A stretch of DNA of 27,579 nt from an uncultured Bacteroidales bacterium. GTDB lineage: Bacteria; Bacteroidota; Bacteroidia; Bacteroidales; F082. Below, in pieces: positions 17,201-24,182 of this stretch. The stretch spans positions 1 to 27,579 of the forward strand of contig CALEMB010000138.1 of the NCBI GenBank assembly GCA_937902805.1, given 5' to 3'. Each line of letters starts with the position of its first letter. The stretch's first letter is position 1. The translations under genes were made by a program, and so were the position numbers. Below the pieces are notes generated by a model. The model searched no databases. It worked only from the letters and a program-made list of their open reading frames with translations, and was not told the DNA's origin.

Positions 17201-18641
17201 TAAACAGGTTCTCTGCCATGGAGCCGTTAAGCGTGATCACATCGACATTCTTGCCCAGCAGTTGGATTTGGCTCACCTTGCCGTCGAGACTCAGTTCGGG
17301 GTTGCCCTTTTGCGGAAACTTGACGGAGAAATCAGCGTTCATGTCAAGGTCTCCGAGGAACTTGGATGCGTTAGCTATCGAGCCCGCCTTTACCCTTTCG
17401 GCATAAATGTTACCCGCAAAGAGATTGTCGCCGTTCTTCGACTTGGAGCGCGAGATGGAAGCATCGATGTTGCCAACACCCGAGGCGAGTTTGATGTCCG
17501 ACTTGAAGTCGTTGTAGGAGCCTTTGAAATTAAGTGAAAGTCGGCTGTCGCCCATGGGCTTCAACGATTCTGGCATCGGGATGGTCTGGGTGCTGGAAGG
17601 GATATAGAAATTGGCCAAGTCGTCATAGTTGAACCTCATATTCTTGATGTTCAAGGTATGGTAGCCATCCTCAAAGTCAAGCGGGTGCATGCTGATGCTG
17701 CCTTGGAACGAAGTCGACTTCCCCAACTTGGCTTTCATGTTGTCCACGCGGAAATGCTCAATCGGACCGGTGAAAAGACCCTCAAACTTAATGCGGTTCG
17801 GCATTTTGTACATTACCTCGGTAAACACACCGATGTCCGACAGCATAATGTCGGAAGGGCGGATGGTGGCATCGAAAACGACAGAATCCACAAATGATTG
17901 AAAGTCGTCGAAGCCGTTGAGTAACATGTTGAGGTCCATGTCGAAGAGGCTGTTGTTGGTCTCCATCAGCAAGCCTTTGAGACGAATACCGCTCTGTGAG
18001 ACAATCGCATCGGTTTCGAAATGCTTCAACTCCAAGCCACTCAATTCGGTGGCACTCAAGTTGGCGATATGGGCACGAATGGAATCGCCAAACATATAAA
18101 AGTCGCTGGCTTCCAAGCAAATGTCGTCAAGGTCGAGGCGGGAATAGTCCATGAGATGATTGGCGGTCTTCACCGAATCGGCTGTGTTTTGATTCCATAG
18201 CATGAAGTCGACATGCTTCAACGAAATCTTGTCGATGATAATCGCCATCGGCTTCGATTCCTTCTCTTTGGGCGTGTCGGAGGCAAAGGCATTCGCCAAA
18301 AACGCGAAATTCATCTCGTCCTCGCCCTCGTAGGTAATCAGATTGGCCTCGACGTCACGCAGTTCCACGTGGCGAACATGGATTTGGCCCTCAATCAAAT
18401 CGGTAACGTCGACTTTTGTCCGCAACGCCCCAATCTCCGCCAAAGTATTGCCTCTCAGGTCTTTGACCATGACATCATCGATAAGAACCCTCAAATCAGG
18501 CGTAACGGCCAAGCGTCCCACTTTGATGTCGGCACCTGTTTTTTCGGAAAGATAGCCTCCCGCAAAACGCACTGCAAACTTCTGAACGATAGGGTCTTGG
18601 ACGGCAACAAAGAGGCTCGCGATGATGGCAAGGATCACCAC
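14214..18641 (-). CDS. tamB: TamB/DUF490 family inner-membrane-anchored translocation and assembly protein
   Basis: At least 1475 residues. An N-terminal membrane anchor is followed by AsmA-like repeats (VGRLAVTPDLRVLIDDVMVKD near 41-62), a very long beta-rich stretch typical of bridge-like lipid-transfer proteins, and a C-terminal DUF490/TamB domain (~1060-1440) with LNVNATDD, ATGNGNVKM and SLLILNSFAYAG. Family role: spans the periplasm between inner and outer membrane and supports phospholipid transport and outer-membrane protein assembly. A low-complexity Glu/Lys stretch (EEEEEVKKEEKK) lies near residues 1127-1140. The start is uncertain. The first in-frame GTG (18641) cuts the anchor short. 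The frame continues upstream through KKKIIHSILIFIV to an ATT at 18683 that has GGAGG 6 nt before it, and no ATG, GTG or TTG lies in between. addA follows by 5 bp; tsaD diverges. Confidence 0.92.
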   Translation of the reverse strand: MVILAIIASLFVAVQDPIVQKFAVRFAGGYLSEKTGADIKVGRLAVTPDLRVLIDDVMVKDLRGNTLAEIGALRTKVDVTDLIEGQIHVRHVELRDVEANLITYEGEDEMNFAFLANAFASDTPKEKESKPMAIIIDKISLKHVDFMLWNQNTADSVKTANHLMDYSRLDLDDICLEASDFYMFGDSIRAHIANLSATELSGLELKHFETDAIVSQSGIRLKGLLMETNNSLFDMDLNMLLNGFDDFQSFVDSVVFDATIRPSDIMLSDIGVFTEVMYKMPNRIKFEGLFTGPIEHFRVDNMKAKLGKSTSFQGSISMHPLDFEDGYHTLNIKNMRFNYDDLANFYIPSSTQTIPMPESLKPMGDSRLSLNFKGSYNDFKSDIKLASGVGNIDASISRSKSKNGDNLFAGNIYAERVKAGSIANASKFLGDLDMNADFSVKFPQKGNPELSLDGKVSQIQLLGKNVDVITLNGSMAENLFKGYLKVDDDDIALDFNGLIDFQNKKYPKSDFEADIHYADLGALKLIKGDSISKISTKIYANMTGFDIDDLEGSLRIDSMLYCDSRGQYFMKSFNASIVDDNLMMRRINLNCDFFNFEMAGKMNFASLMMSLNEYADSFVHFPKWEGNREKFLEYQKNHDVDQDFMVQLNLKDMSTISRLLMPSVQIANNSTVSGTYTSHTNSLNLTVRSKNVQVGTVEINDIELKHFNFYKTAMTSLSVGEVVYGQSDSTSYGLDNISLVTRMTNDTIFARFKWDDVSEVDHNKALIETYFHPHEQGGIFSITQADILINDSLWTASPLNFIDIADGRTTLSNIMFSHNDQFIRLDGYVPMASNDTLSVMMRQFDLSNIDMLLMASGIDLDGLASGDVLMSGIKEDPMVLANLQVQKLGLNGKGVGDAVIESTWDNNDKALSLNAKIINDELKRTLNMYGSYYTAKKTDNLDFIVELDSLQLNILSPFLTGVVTNMKGFGKGNIAIKGSLQQPDIQGRLTLKDGGCKIDYLKTYYTFSPTILVDNKSISFENMVLADTLGNTARVEGVIHHNKLKDFNLDMKLYPRNFLALATSSNDNDTFYGTAIASGVVSVTGPFNNIKLSIGARTNYGTNLTIPLNKSAKVKDNDFIVFINNAVEEEEEVKKEEKKQSNFGMELNVNATDDASLKIILPSNLGTIEATGNGNVKMATATSEDFTMYGDYTIKSGRFQLVLMELISRTFSLKSGGTLKWTGDPTDGHIDATGSYSVRASLSSLGIQVDSTANNSNVNVECLIHLKGNLLNPTLTFGMKLPNASEDITQTVFSIVDTTNNAVMEQQALSLLILNSFAYAGSGISTLSLTNILGGVQMNITDNINLGVSYHTGDANSYNEYQLALRTQLFENRLLIETNVGVMTSSDAANASSIVGEVDMYYKLSKDGRLQAHFYNHSNYNTNFNSAAFDRRSPYTQGLGLSYSRSFTTLRDLLKKQNTINSSQPLLNPKKKENN

Positions 18642-18679
18642 AATAAAAATGAGTATGCTATGGATAATCTTTTTTTTAA

Positions 18680-18687
18680 TAATTTTG
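18680..18687 (+). promoter_or_regulatory. Possible -7 promoter element of tsaD
   Basis: TAATTTTG fits the Bacteroidota TAnnTTTG -7 consensus, but no TTTG is found 19-21 nt upstream. Transcription would begin near 18694, giving a leader of only ~4 nt for the ATG at 18698 or ~13 nt for the ATG at 18707. It overlaps the inferred start of tamB on the other strand. Confidence 0.35.
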
Positions 18688-18697
18688 ACCCTCCAAA

Positions 18698-19729
18698 ATG
18701 AGACCCATGAACGAATATATTTTAGGCATCGAATCTTCGTGCGACGACACCTCTGCCGCAGTGCTGCAAGGCACGCGCGTGCTGTCGAATGTCATTGCCG
18801 GACAGAAGGTTCACGAGCAGTACGGCGGTGTTGTCCCCGAACTCGCTTCACGCGCCCACCAGCAAAATATCATCCCCGTCATCGACACGGCCTTGAAGAC
18901 TGCAAAAATAGAAAAAAATCAGTTATCCGCCATCGCTTTTACACGCGGTCCTGGACTTTTGGGCTCCTTGCTCGTAGGAACCTCATTTGCAAAGGCTTTC
19001 GCGCAGACTTTGAACATCCCCATGGTGGAGATTGACCACATGAACGCACACATTTTGGTGCATTTCGCTACTGATGAGACCCACACCGAGGTTCCTGATT
19101 TCCCGTTTTTGTGTCTCACCGTCTCGGGCGGCCACACGCAAATCGTTGTGGTAAAGGACTATTTCGATATGGAAGTCATCGGCAAGACCATCGACGACGC
19201 TGCAGGTGAGGCCTTCGACAAGACCGCCAAAATTCTCGGTCTGCCCTATCCTGGCGGTCCCGTCATCGACAAGCTTGCCAAGCAAGGTAACCCCGAAGCT
19301 TTCAGCTTTGCCAAACCACAGATTCCTGATTTAGACTACAGCTTCAGCGGATTGAAAACCAGCATCTTATACACCGTCCGCGACAACCTCAAACTCAACC
19401 CGAACTTCATCGAGGAAAACAAGGCCGACCTTTGCGCCTCGGTACAGAAGACCATCATCGACATCCTGATGAACAAGTTGGTGAAAGCCAGCAAGCAGAC
19501 GGGCATTAAGACCGTAGCCATCGCTGGCGGTGTTAGCGCCAACAGCGGCCTGCACGATGCCATGCTTGCTTTGGGCGAAAAATACCATTGGAAGGTCTTC
19601 ATTCCGCGTCTCTCTTACTCGACCGACAACGCCGCTATGGTTGCTGTGGCGGGGTATTTCAAATTTTTGAAAGGGGAATTTGCTTCTCAGGATTTGGTGC
19701 CTTATGCGAGGCAGAGTTTGAAAGAATAA
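18698..19729 (+). CDS. tsaD: tRNA N6-adenosine threonylcarbamoyltransferase TsaD
   Basis: A 343-residue ASKHA-fold enzyme that, with TsaB and TsaE, transfers the threonylcarbamoyl group from threonylcarbamoyl-AMP to A37 of ANN-decoding tRNAs (t6A). Visible signatures are ILGIESSCDDTSAA at the N-terminus, YGGVVPELASRAH, the metal-binding pair His114/His118 in IDHMNAH, TVSGGHTQIV, the AIAGGVSANSG nucleotide-binding turn and YSTDNAAM with Asp310. The length is normal for bacterial TsaD (~335-345). A second in-frame ATG at 18707 would give MNEYILGIESS, which looks more like typical family N-termini, so the true start may be 9 nt downstream. The gene diverges from tamB with overlapping 5' control regions and is followed by its own terminator. 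It is essential in most bacteria. Confidence 0.97.
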   Translation: MRPMNEYILGIESSCDDTSAAVLQGTRVLSNVIAGQKVHEQYGGVVPELASRAHQQNIIPVIDTALKTAKIEKNQLSAIAFTRGPGLLGSLLVGTSFAKAFAQTLNIPMVEIDHMNAHILVHFATDETHTEVPDFPFLCLTVSGGHTQIVVVKDYFDMEVIGKTIDDAAGEAFDKTAKILGLPYPGGPVIDKLAKQGNPEAFSFAKPQIPDLDYSFSGLKTSILYTVRDNLKLNPNFIEENKADLCASVQKTIIDILMNKLVKASKQTGIKTVAIAGGVSANSGLHDAMLALGEKYHWKVFIPRLSYSTDNAAMVAVAGYFKFLKGEFASQDLVPYARQSLKE

Positions 19730-19751
19730 CATTCTCCGCAAATGAAATAGC

Positions 19752-19801
19752 CACCCTCTCGTTCCACTGTTTCCGTTGGAATTTGAGGGTGACATTTTTT
19801 A
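19752..19801 (+). terminator. Rho-independent terminator of tsaD
   Basis: CACCCTC (19752-19758) pairs with GAGGGTG (19785-19791). An inner TTCCA/TGGAA stem forms the apical part, and a T6 run follows at 19795-19800. It begins 22 bp after the tsaD stop. There is no matching T-tract for the convergent minus-strand operon. Confidence 0.8.
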
Positions 19802-19827
19802 TTTGAATAGTGTTGATTGTAACTATC

Positions 19828-21915
19828 TCAAGGCATTTCGATGAAATTGGTAAACTCGTTCCATCCTTCAGCATTTTGGTAAGCAGAAAGAGTGCCGTTG
19901 GGTATGTAAACTGGAATGGTTTTATCCACACATTCAACAGCATGATAACCCAACACAGGTGGAACCACGGCATGAATAGTGATGGAAGCAATCAATGCAC
20001 AATCGTTTAACCCACAGTAACCTATTTCTACCAAGGAGCTTGGTATTTCAACAGAAGTAAGACCACTACAAACATGTAGTCCACTACTTCCAATGGTGGT
20101 CACTGTATAAATCTCTCCAAGATACGAAACAGTTTCTGGAATAACCAATTCACCAATTGCTTTTTGGCCATCCCAATGGCCAATCACCGAAGCGGTGTGT
20201 TCAGATTCGTTGAATGAATAAACCAATGGATATAAGGGAACCTCATTGAAACAAGCTTCCAACTGTCTATTGCGGCCAACAGGAAAAGTATATGGATTCT
20301 TGAAGGAAACCACTCTGCCTTTTTCTCTCCAATAGAGGAATGTATAACCAGCAGATGGAGTGGCTGTCAGAGTAACAGTTTGACCATTTACGCAAGTGCC
20401 GTCACCTGAGACAGTTCCGCTTCCATTCTTATTGATTACAGCCTCAATGCTTGAAGTGCTTTGAGCTGACAGGACAAGACGAACTGAATAATTATTCAAA
20501 GGATGAATGCCTCCGAATTCGCAATTTTCATTACTAAACTCAAACGAACCTTTAAGCCAAGGAGCCACACTTGAAGCCGTGTAATAGGCACCACGAATAC
20601 CGAAATCATTATCTGCCCAAATCTGCATTTTACCAGCAGCTGGCAGGAACACCGCTCCATTGGGTTCCATAACATTTGACCATGCTTCTTGAGATATAGT
20701 ATTCACATCATAAGAGGCGGTCTCGTTATTGGTGTGATTCAGCGCATAAATACTCATATTCCAATCATCAGGAAGTAACACCACACCATTAACTTCATTA
20801 ACAACGGCTTTCGCATATCGGATTCCCGTGGCAGTATTTCGGTTATTAAAAATATAATCCCATTCCGCATTGGTCAAAGTATGCCACTGCATTTCCAGAT
20901 TGCCACCATTGCTAATGGCATTGTAACCCCAATCAGCCTGTCCATTATCATCACCTAAATAAAACGAATTTTGAGCATAAGCGGCGTGGTCGAATTGCCC
21001 CGATTGCCATGTGATATACCAAGGCTGATAGCAAACAGCTCCATGATTGTAGCCACTTGTCCCCCAGCTGAACAAATCAATCCAACCATCATAAGATGCA
21101 GAAGCATTGGTGTTGCCTTCGCCCACATAATCCCATTGGTTTTCCGCAAAACGCCAAGTATTGGTGGATGCTCTATACTGCAAATTGCCTTTCGAGAATC
21201 GAACTTTCTCGGTTTCACTTACCGAAAAATCACCACTCAAAGCACCTTCTGTACGATTGGTAGTAAACTCTTTATCCAAGCCATAAGCCGTGCCCATCTC
21301 GTTGATGGCATACGCACGGACATGATAGGTAGTGTTAGCTTCCAAACCTTCCATAGTAGCAGCATACACGCCTATTCCTGTACCAACGGCAATATGGCTA
21401 TCATTCAAGGTTGGATTCTCATTAGTGCTCCAACAGATACCACGTTCGGTCACTTCCGCTCCACCGTCGTTAGTTACTTCACCGCCACCTTTACCGGAAG
21501 TAGTGGTAATCTCTGTTATCGTTGCTGTTATTACCGTGGGTAAGGCTATCGGCAAAGATTCCGTCTTGAAAGTCTTCGCCATCGTCCGCATGGAGTTGAA
21601 ACCATTGTAAAACTCGTAATAATAGCTGTATGTGGTATTTGCTCGCAAGCCAACAAGCTCAACATACAAAGTGTTTTGCACCACACGCATTTCGGCAGTG
21701 TTCATATCAGCCTCATTTTCGCCTTCACCATAATAGAAATAGGCTTTCTTTAACGTCGCAATGTATTGGTAATCGCACTGCACCGTGGCCGTGGTCGTGC
21801 CCACCGTGATCAGGTCGCGCTCCACATCCACATATTTCAGGTTCACTTCTGGCACTTTCTTACAGGATACCAAGACTGTTATCAATGCCAATATTGTTAT
21901 GCTTATCTTTTTCAT
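19828..21915 (-). CDS. Multidomain surface lipoprotein (FN3-like, FISUMP-like, InlB-type repeat, BspA-like LRR)
   Basis: A 695-residue lipoprotein: the signal peptide ends in a lipobox with acylated Cys18 (TVLVSC). Two fibronectin-III-like domains follow (~22-118, and ~127-218 with ERGICWSTNENPT and LEANTTYHVRAYAIN). Residues ~228-482 match the layout of FISUMP/major-paralogous-type domains of Bacteroidota and Fibrobacter surface proteins (VRFSKGNLQYRAS, WRFAENQWDYVG, FLPAAGKM, VRLVL). Residues ~492-557 form one InlB/Bacterial_repeat-type module (GTVSGDGTCVNGQTVTLTAT, AGYTFLYW). Residues ~575-695 are a short BspA-like leucine-rich segment (LTSVEIPSSLVEIG, IPVYIPNGTLSAYQ). Domain content implies binding at the cell surface; no catalytic motif is seen. 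It is the last gene of a three-gene minus-strand operon, 12 bp after the barrel-like gene. Confidence 0.85.
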   Translation of the reverse strand: MKKISITILALITVLVSCKKVPEVNLKYVDVERDLITVGTTTATVQCDYQYIATLKKAYFYYGEGENEADMNTAEMRVVQNTLYVELVGLRANTTYSYYYEFYNGFNSMRTMAKTFKTESLPIALPTVITATITEITTTSGKGGGEVTNDGGAEVTERGICWSTNENPTLNDSHIAVGTGIGVYAATMEGLEANTTYHVRAYAINEMGTAYGLDKEFTTNRTEGALSGDFSVSETEKVRFSKGNLQYRASTNTWRFAENQWDYVGEGNTNASASYDGWIDLFSWGTSGYNHGAVCYQPWYITWQSGQFDHAAYAQNSFYLGDDNGQADWGYNAISNGGNLEMQWHTLTNAEWDYIFNNRNTATGIRYAKAVVNEVNGVVLLPDDWNMSIYALNHTNNETASYDVNTISQEAWSNVMEPNGAVFLPAAGKMQIWADNDFGIRGAYYTASSVAPWLKGSFEFSNENCEFGGIHPLNNYSVRLVLSAQSTSSIEAVINKNGSGTVSGDGTCVNGQTVTLTATPSAGYTFLYWREKGRVVSFKNPYTFPVGRNRQLEACFNEVPLYPLVYSFNESEHTASVIGHWDGQKAIGELVIPETVSYLGEIYTVTTIGSSGLHVCSGLTSVEIPSSLVEIGYCGLNDCALIASITIHAVVPPVLGYHAVECVDKTIPVYIPNGTLSAYQNAEGWNEFTNFIEMP

Positions 21916-21927
21916 TTTTCAATCAAT

Positions 21928-22764
21928 TTAACGGTTTTCAAAACTATATCCCAAGCCAATCTTGCCTTCGAAGATCTTGAAGTTGGTCATCACAGCATCC
22001 AACGAGAGGACAAAGCCTCCAAAGTTGAACATCATGCCCGCCGACACGTCCACACCCACGGCAGAATAGCCACCATTGCGCACCCAGCGGTCGTCCAAGG
22101 TCTTCCACGACAGCGAGCGGTTACCGAAGCCTGCGCCCACCTTTACATACATCAAATCGTTCAAACGTATCACACCGCCACCCATGATGGAGAGCGCCGT
22201 ATGCGCATATTCATCCTTGTAAAAGGGCAATATCTCACCCACGAAGCCCTCTGCATCGCTTGTAGCAGCAGGAACGAGCCCCGCAAAACTGAAGCCGCTC
22301 ATCACCGAGGCGAACCATCCAAATTTCTTTACTTGTCCGATGGTGAAGCCCACAGAAGGGTTCTGCGTATTGGTGTAGGCACCGTTCAAAGTGATAAAGG
22401 TGATTTTCGGGATGCGTTTTACTTTGGGCGTTTGAGGTTGTGGAGGTTCTTGGGTGATAAACTTGAACCTGATTTCGGGATAGTCACCGTAGCCCAAATC
22501 GTTGAAAGCTTGCCAACGGATAGTGCGGCCTTTGCCCGCGGGTACAACCCTGTTGATATAACCTGTCACTTTCATCGTGTCGGTGTAGTTTTGTCCATCA
22601 TCGATGGAAATGAGCAGGCGCACCTCAGACTTCGTTTTCAGGTCGTAGGTGATAGTCACCATCTTGTCATTCTGCACGGCACGGATGTTGGAAACGTTTT
22701 CCTGTGCCACGAGGGTCTGCACACCTAATAATAGTGCAACCAAAATCATTCTTCTCGTTTTCAT
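21928..22764 (-). CDS. Outer-membrane beta-barrel-like protein with N-terminal FN3-like domain
   Basis: A 278-residue secreted protein with a signal peptide ending TLVAQ. Residues ~23-105 form a beta domain common in Bacteroidota envelope proteins (VTITYDLKTKSEVRLLISIDD, VPAGKGRTIRWQAFND). A Pro-rich linker follows (QEPPQPQTPKVKR, ~106-118). Residues ~120-278 have alternating Gly/aromatic strands (FGWFASVMSGFSF, YVKVGAGFGNRSL, VGVDVSAGMMFNFGGFVLSLDAV, GKIGLGYSF) that fit a small outer-membrane barrel. The protein does not end in a typical aromatic residue (FENR), so insertion by BAM is plausible but not certain. Its start overlaps the stop of the upstream gene by ATGA, indicating translational coupling, and the lipoprotein gene follows by 12 bp. 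The exact function is unknown. Confidence 0.8.
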   Translation of the reverse strand: MKTRRMILVALLLGVQTLVAQENVSNIRAVQNDKMVTITYDLKTKSEVRLLISIDDGQNYTDTMKVTGYINRVVPAGKGRTIRWQAFNDLGYGDYPEIRFKFITQEPPQPQTPKVKRIPKITFITLNGAYTNTQNPSVGFTIGQVKKFGWFASVMSGFSFAGLVPAATSDAEGFVGEILPFYKDEYAHTALSIMGGGVIRLNDLMYVKVGAGFGNRSLSWKTLDDRWVRNGGYSAVGVDVSAGMMFNFGGFVLSLDAVMTNFKIFEGKIGLGYSFENR

Positions 22765-23549
22765 GGCTTCTCTGTTTTTTCAGGTTCAACATCGGCAAAA
22801 GCTCCGTGAATAGTCATTTCCACCGAAACACGGCGGTACCCACCTCCCTTTTCCTTGTTCTCCACAGCAAACTCTTGGAAGGTGTTGTCGGTGTGTTTCA
22901 AAGGTTCCACCTCGGTCTTCAGGAAATGCTCCACGCCTTGGGTGCGCAGAAAAGCCAGCTGTCCGTTGGTGGTGATGCCAGTCTTCTGCGTCACCGTCAT
23001 TTTGCATGGATTGCCGTTTAGGATGATGTCCTTGTCGGTGAAGTCGCCATACTCGCCTTTGTAGGCAATTTTCGAACGGATGGGTGTGCCGTCGGTGGCG
23101 CCAGTGATTCTCACATCCACCTTTGCACCTTCTTTCAAGTACTCGGCAAGTTCGTTTTCCATTTTGTTTTTCAAAAAGTTGCACATCAGCATACAAGCGT
23201 TAGAGTTTTCGATGGTGTATTTGCCAAGTGCATAATCGTCGGCAGATTCAGTGACGACAACCGTTTCATAGGCGACAGAAACAACGAGATCAGGATGTTG
23301 CACACCTGTGGTTACCGTTACTTTAACGTTGTCTGAAACGCGGCCGCCTTCATCGAGGCCTGCTTTCATGGCTTCAATCTCTTCTTGCCAGCTGCGTTGA
23401 CGCTCTACATTGTCTTTCTGGATTTGCTCCAGCGTGTTCTCCTTTTTCAGATATCGGTAGTGGAACCGCTCCGATACCGTCTCGACCTCCTGCCCGAAAC
23501 ATATCGCGGACAGGGAAATCAGCATTGTCATAAATAGGAATTTCTTCAT
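22761..23549 (-). CDS. Secreted/periplasmic protein with a divergent OmpA-like C-terminal domain
   Basis: A 262-residue protein with a signal peptide ending AICFGQ. Residues ~30-65 are strongly helical and charged (LKKENTLEQIQKDNVERQRS). The C-terminal part resembles an OmpA-type peptidoglycan-associated fold in order: VDVRITGATDGTPIRSK where OmpA has GHTDxxG, NGQLAFLRTQGVEHFLKTEV where OmpA has NxxLSxxRAxxVxxYL, and YRRVSVEMTIHG where OmpA has RRVEI. The Asp and Arg that bind diaminopimelate are not all preserved, so peptidoglycan binding is uncertain. This assignment is pattern-based and was not searched. It is the first gene of a minus-strand operon, overlapping the barrel-like gene by 4 bp (ATGA). 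The set could link the cell wall (this protein), outer membrane (barrel) and surface (lipoprotein). Confidence 0.75.
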   Translation of the reverse strand: MKKFLFMTMLISLSAICFGQEVETVSERFHYRYLKKENTLEQIQKDNVERQRSWQEEIEAMKAGLDEGGRVSDNVKVTVTTGVQHPDLVVSVAYETVVVTESADDYALGKYTIENSNACMLMCNFLKNKMENELAEYLKEGAKVDVRITGATDGTPIRSKIAYKGEYGDFTDKDIILNGNPCKMTVTQKTGITTNGQLAFLRTQGVEHFLKTEVEPLKHTDNTFQEFAVENKEKGGGYRRVSVEMTIHGAFADVEPEKTEKP

Positions 23550-23600
23550 ATAACTGATATTTAAAGATTTGTATTTTCTACTCTATTTTCCTTGAAATAT

Positions 23601-23647
23601 AAAAAACGAAGGCTTTACTATCTGTAAGTTGCTCCAAGGGGCCTTCG
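23601..23647 (-). terminator. Terminator-like stem with T6 tract on the minus strand
   Basis: Read on the minus strand, CGAAGGC (23647-23641) pairs with GCCTTCG (23613-23607), with a smaller TTAC/GTAA stem inside the loop, followed directly by TTTTTT (23606-23601). It could end HEPN-MNT transcription or act as an attenuator before the envelope operon. The 27-nt loop is long for a simple terminator. Confidence 0.5.
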
Positions 23648-23760
23648 ACTGCCGAGTATTACAACTATACAAGTAAAGCCCACGTGTAGAAAACACGCGA
23701 GCGTTGCTTTACTTGCTTGCAATACTCAAGAGAGTTGTCGAAGTTCCTTGGTACAAGCTA
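23624..23760. repeat. Long imperfect inverted repeat (~55-nt arms)
   Basis: The left arm holds TAAGTTGCTCCAAGG, CTTCGAC, GAGTATTACAA and CAAGTAAAGC (23670-23679). The right arm holds GCTTTACTTG (23706-23715), TTGCAATACTC (23717-23727), GTCGAAG and CCTTGGTACAAGCTA in mirrored order. The 26-nt centre has its own CGTGT-AGAAA-ACACG stem-loop. Confidence 0.75.
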
Positions 23761-23864
23761 TTAAGCTAACGCTATTTCTTCAAAATGTCTGGAGAGGAGA
23801 ATTAGTTCATTCTATGTTTGTTTGGTTAGACTTTTATTTAATTATCTGAATAGTAGATATATTC

Positions 23865-24182
23865 TTATACTGCAATGCCTGTTTGCATCACATCGTCATA
23901 AAGTGGAGACCAATGGTCTTCGGTCATCAGAACAGGCTCTATGCGAAGATTCACCTTGCGCACATTACGGTTCAGAGCAATGGAAAGTTTCAGCCAGTCA
24001 CCTTCCAGCGTCGGAATGATAACAGCCACATCAATATCGCTCCAAGGATTAGGATTCCCCTTGCTGTACGAGCCATAAAGATAAACCTTTACCTTTCCGT
24101 CGAAAAGCGGTGCAATCACTTGTTTGTACTCTCGCACAATGTCAAGGGCTTCATCTTGGGTCAAAACTTTTGGAGTATCCAT
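23865..24182 (-). CDS. MNT-type minimal nucleotidyltransferase (likely antitoxin)
   Basis: A 105-residue protein with the nucleotidyltransferase signature GSYSKGNPNPWSDIDVAVI (GS-x10-DxD, residues ~37-55). A likely third acidic residue lies in RIEPVLM near 80. The family uses ATP to modify a partner; in characterised MNT-HEPN systems the MNT protein adds AMP groups to the HEPN toxin and silences it. Here the gene overlaps the upstream HEPN gene by 22 bp (24161-24182), so the pair is co-translated. The sequence and neighbour support an antitoxin role; activity is inferred. I chose the ATG at 24182 as the only start that keeps the whole domain. Confidence 0.85.
   Translation of the reverse strand: MDTPKVLTQDEALDIVREYKQVIAPLFDGKVKVYLYGSYSKGNPNPWSDIDVAVIIPTLEGDWLKLSIALNRNVRKVNLRIEPVLMTEDHWSPLYDDVMQTGIAV

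Larger units (their letters stand above)
23550..23864. other. 315-bp non-coding region with a long imperfect hairpin
   Basis: No credible ORF. It separates the end of the HEPN-MNT pair from the envelope operon, both on the minus strand. The middle (23601-23760) holds a long inverted repeat and a competing terminator-like stem. The outer parts (23550-23600 and 23770-23864) are AT-rich with no recognised signal. A one-mismatch -7 element (TATATTTC on the minus strand, 23601-23594) is the only promoter candidate for the operon and lacks a -33. Confidence 0.7.

Noticed and set aside
16701..17537. 278-codon plus-strand frame inside tamB
   Set aside because: It is a shadow of the minus-strand tamB frame with no start signals or family match.
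21766..22728. 320-codon plus-strand frame over the envelope operon
   Set aside because: It crosses the junction of two well-supported minus-strand genes with signal peptides, and its translation is His/Arg-rich without domain features.
23624..23760. tRNA or other structured RNA gene such as a T-box
   Set aside because: No cloverleaf, T-loop or specifier/T-box consensus is seen; it is only described as a hairpin with a competing terminator.
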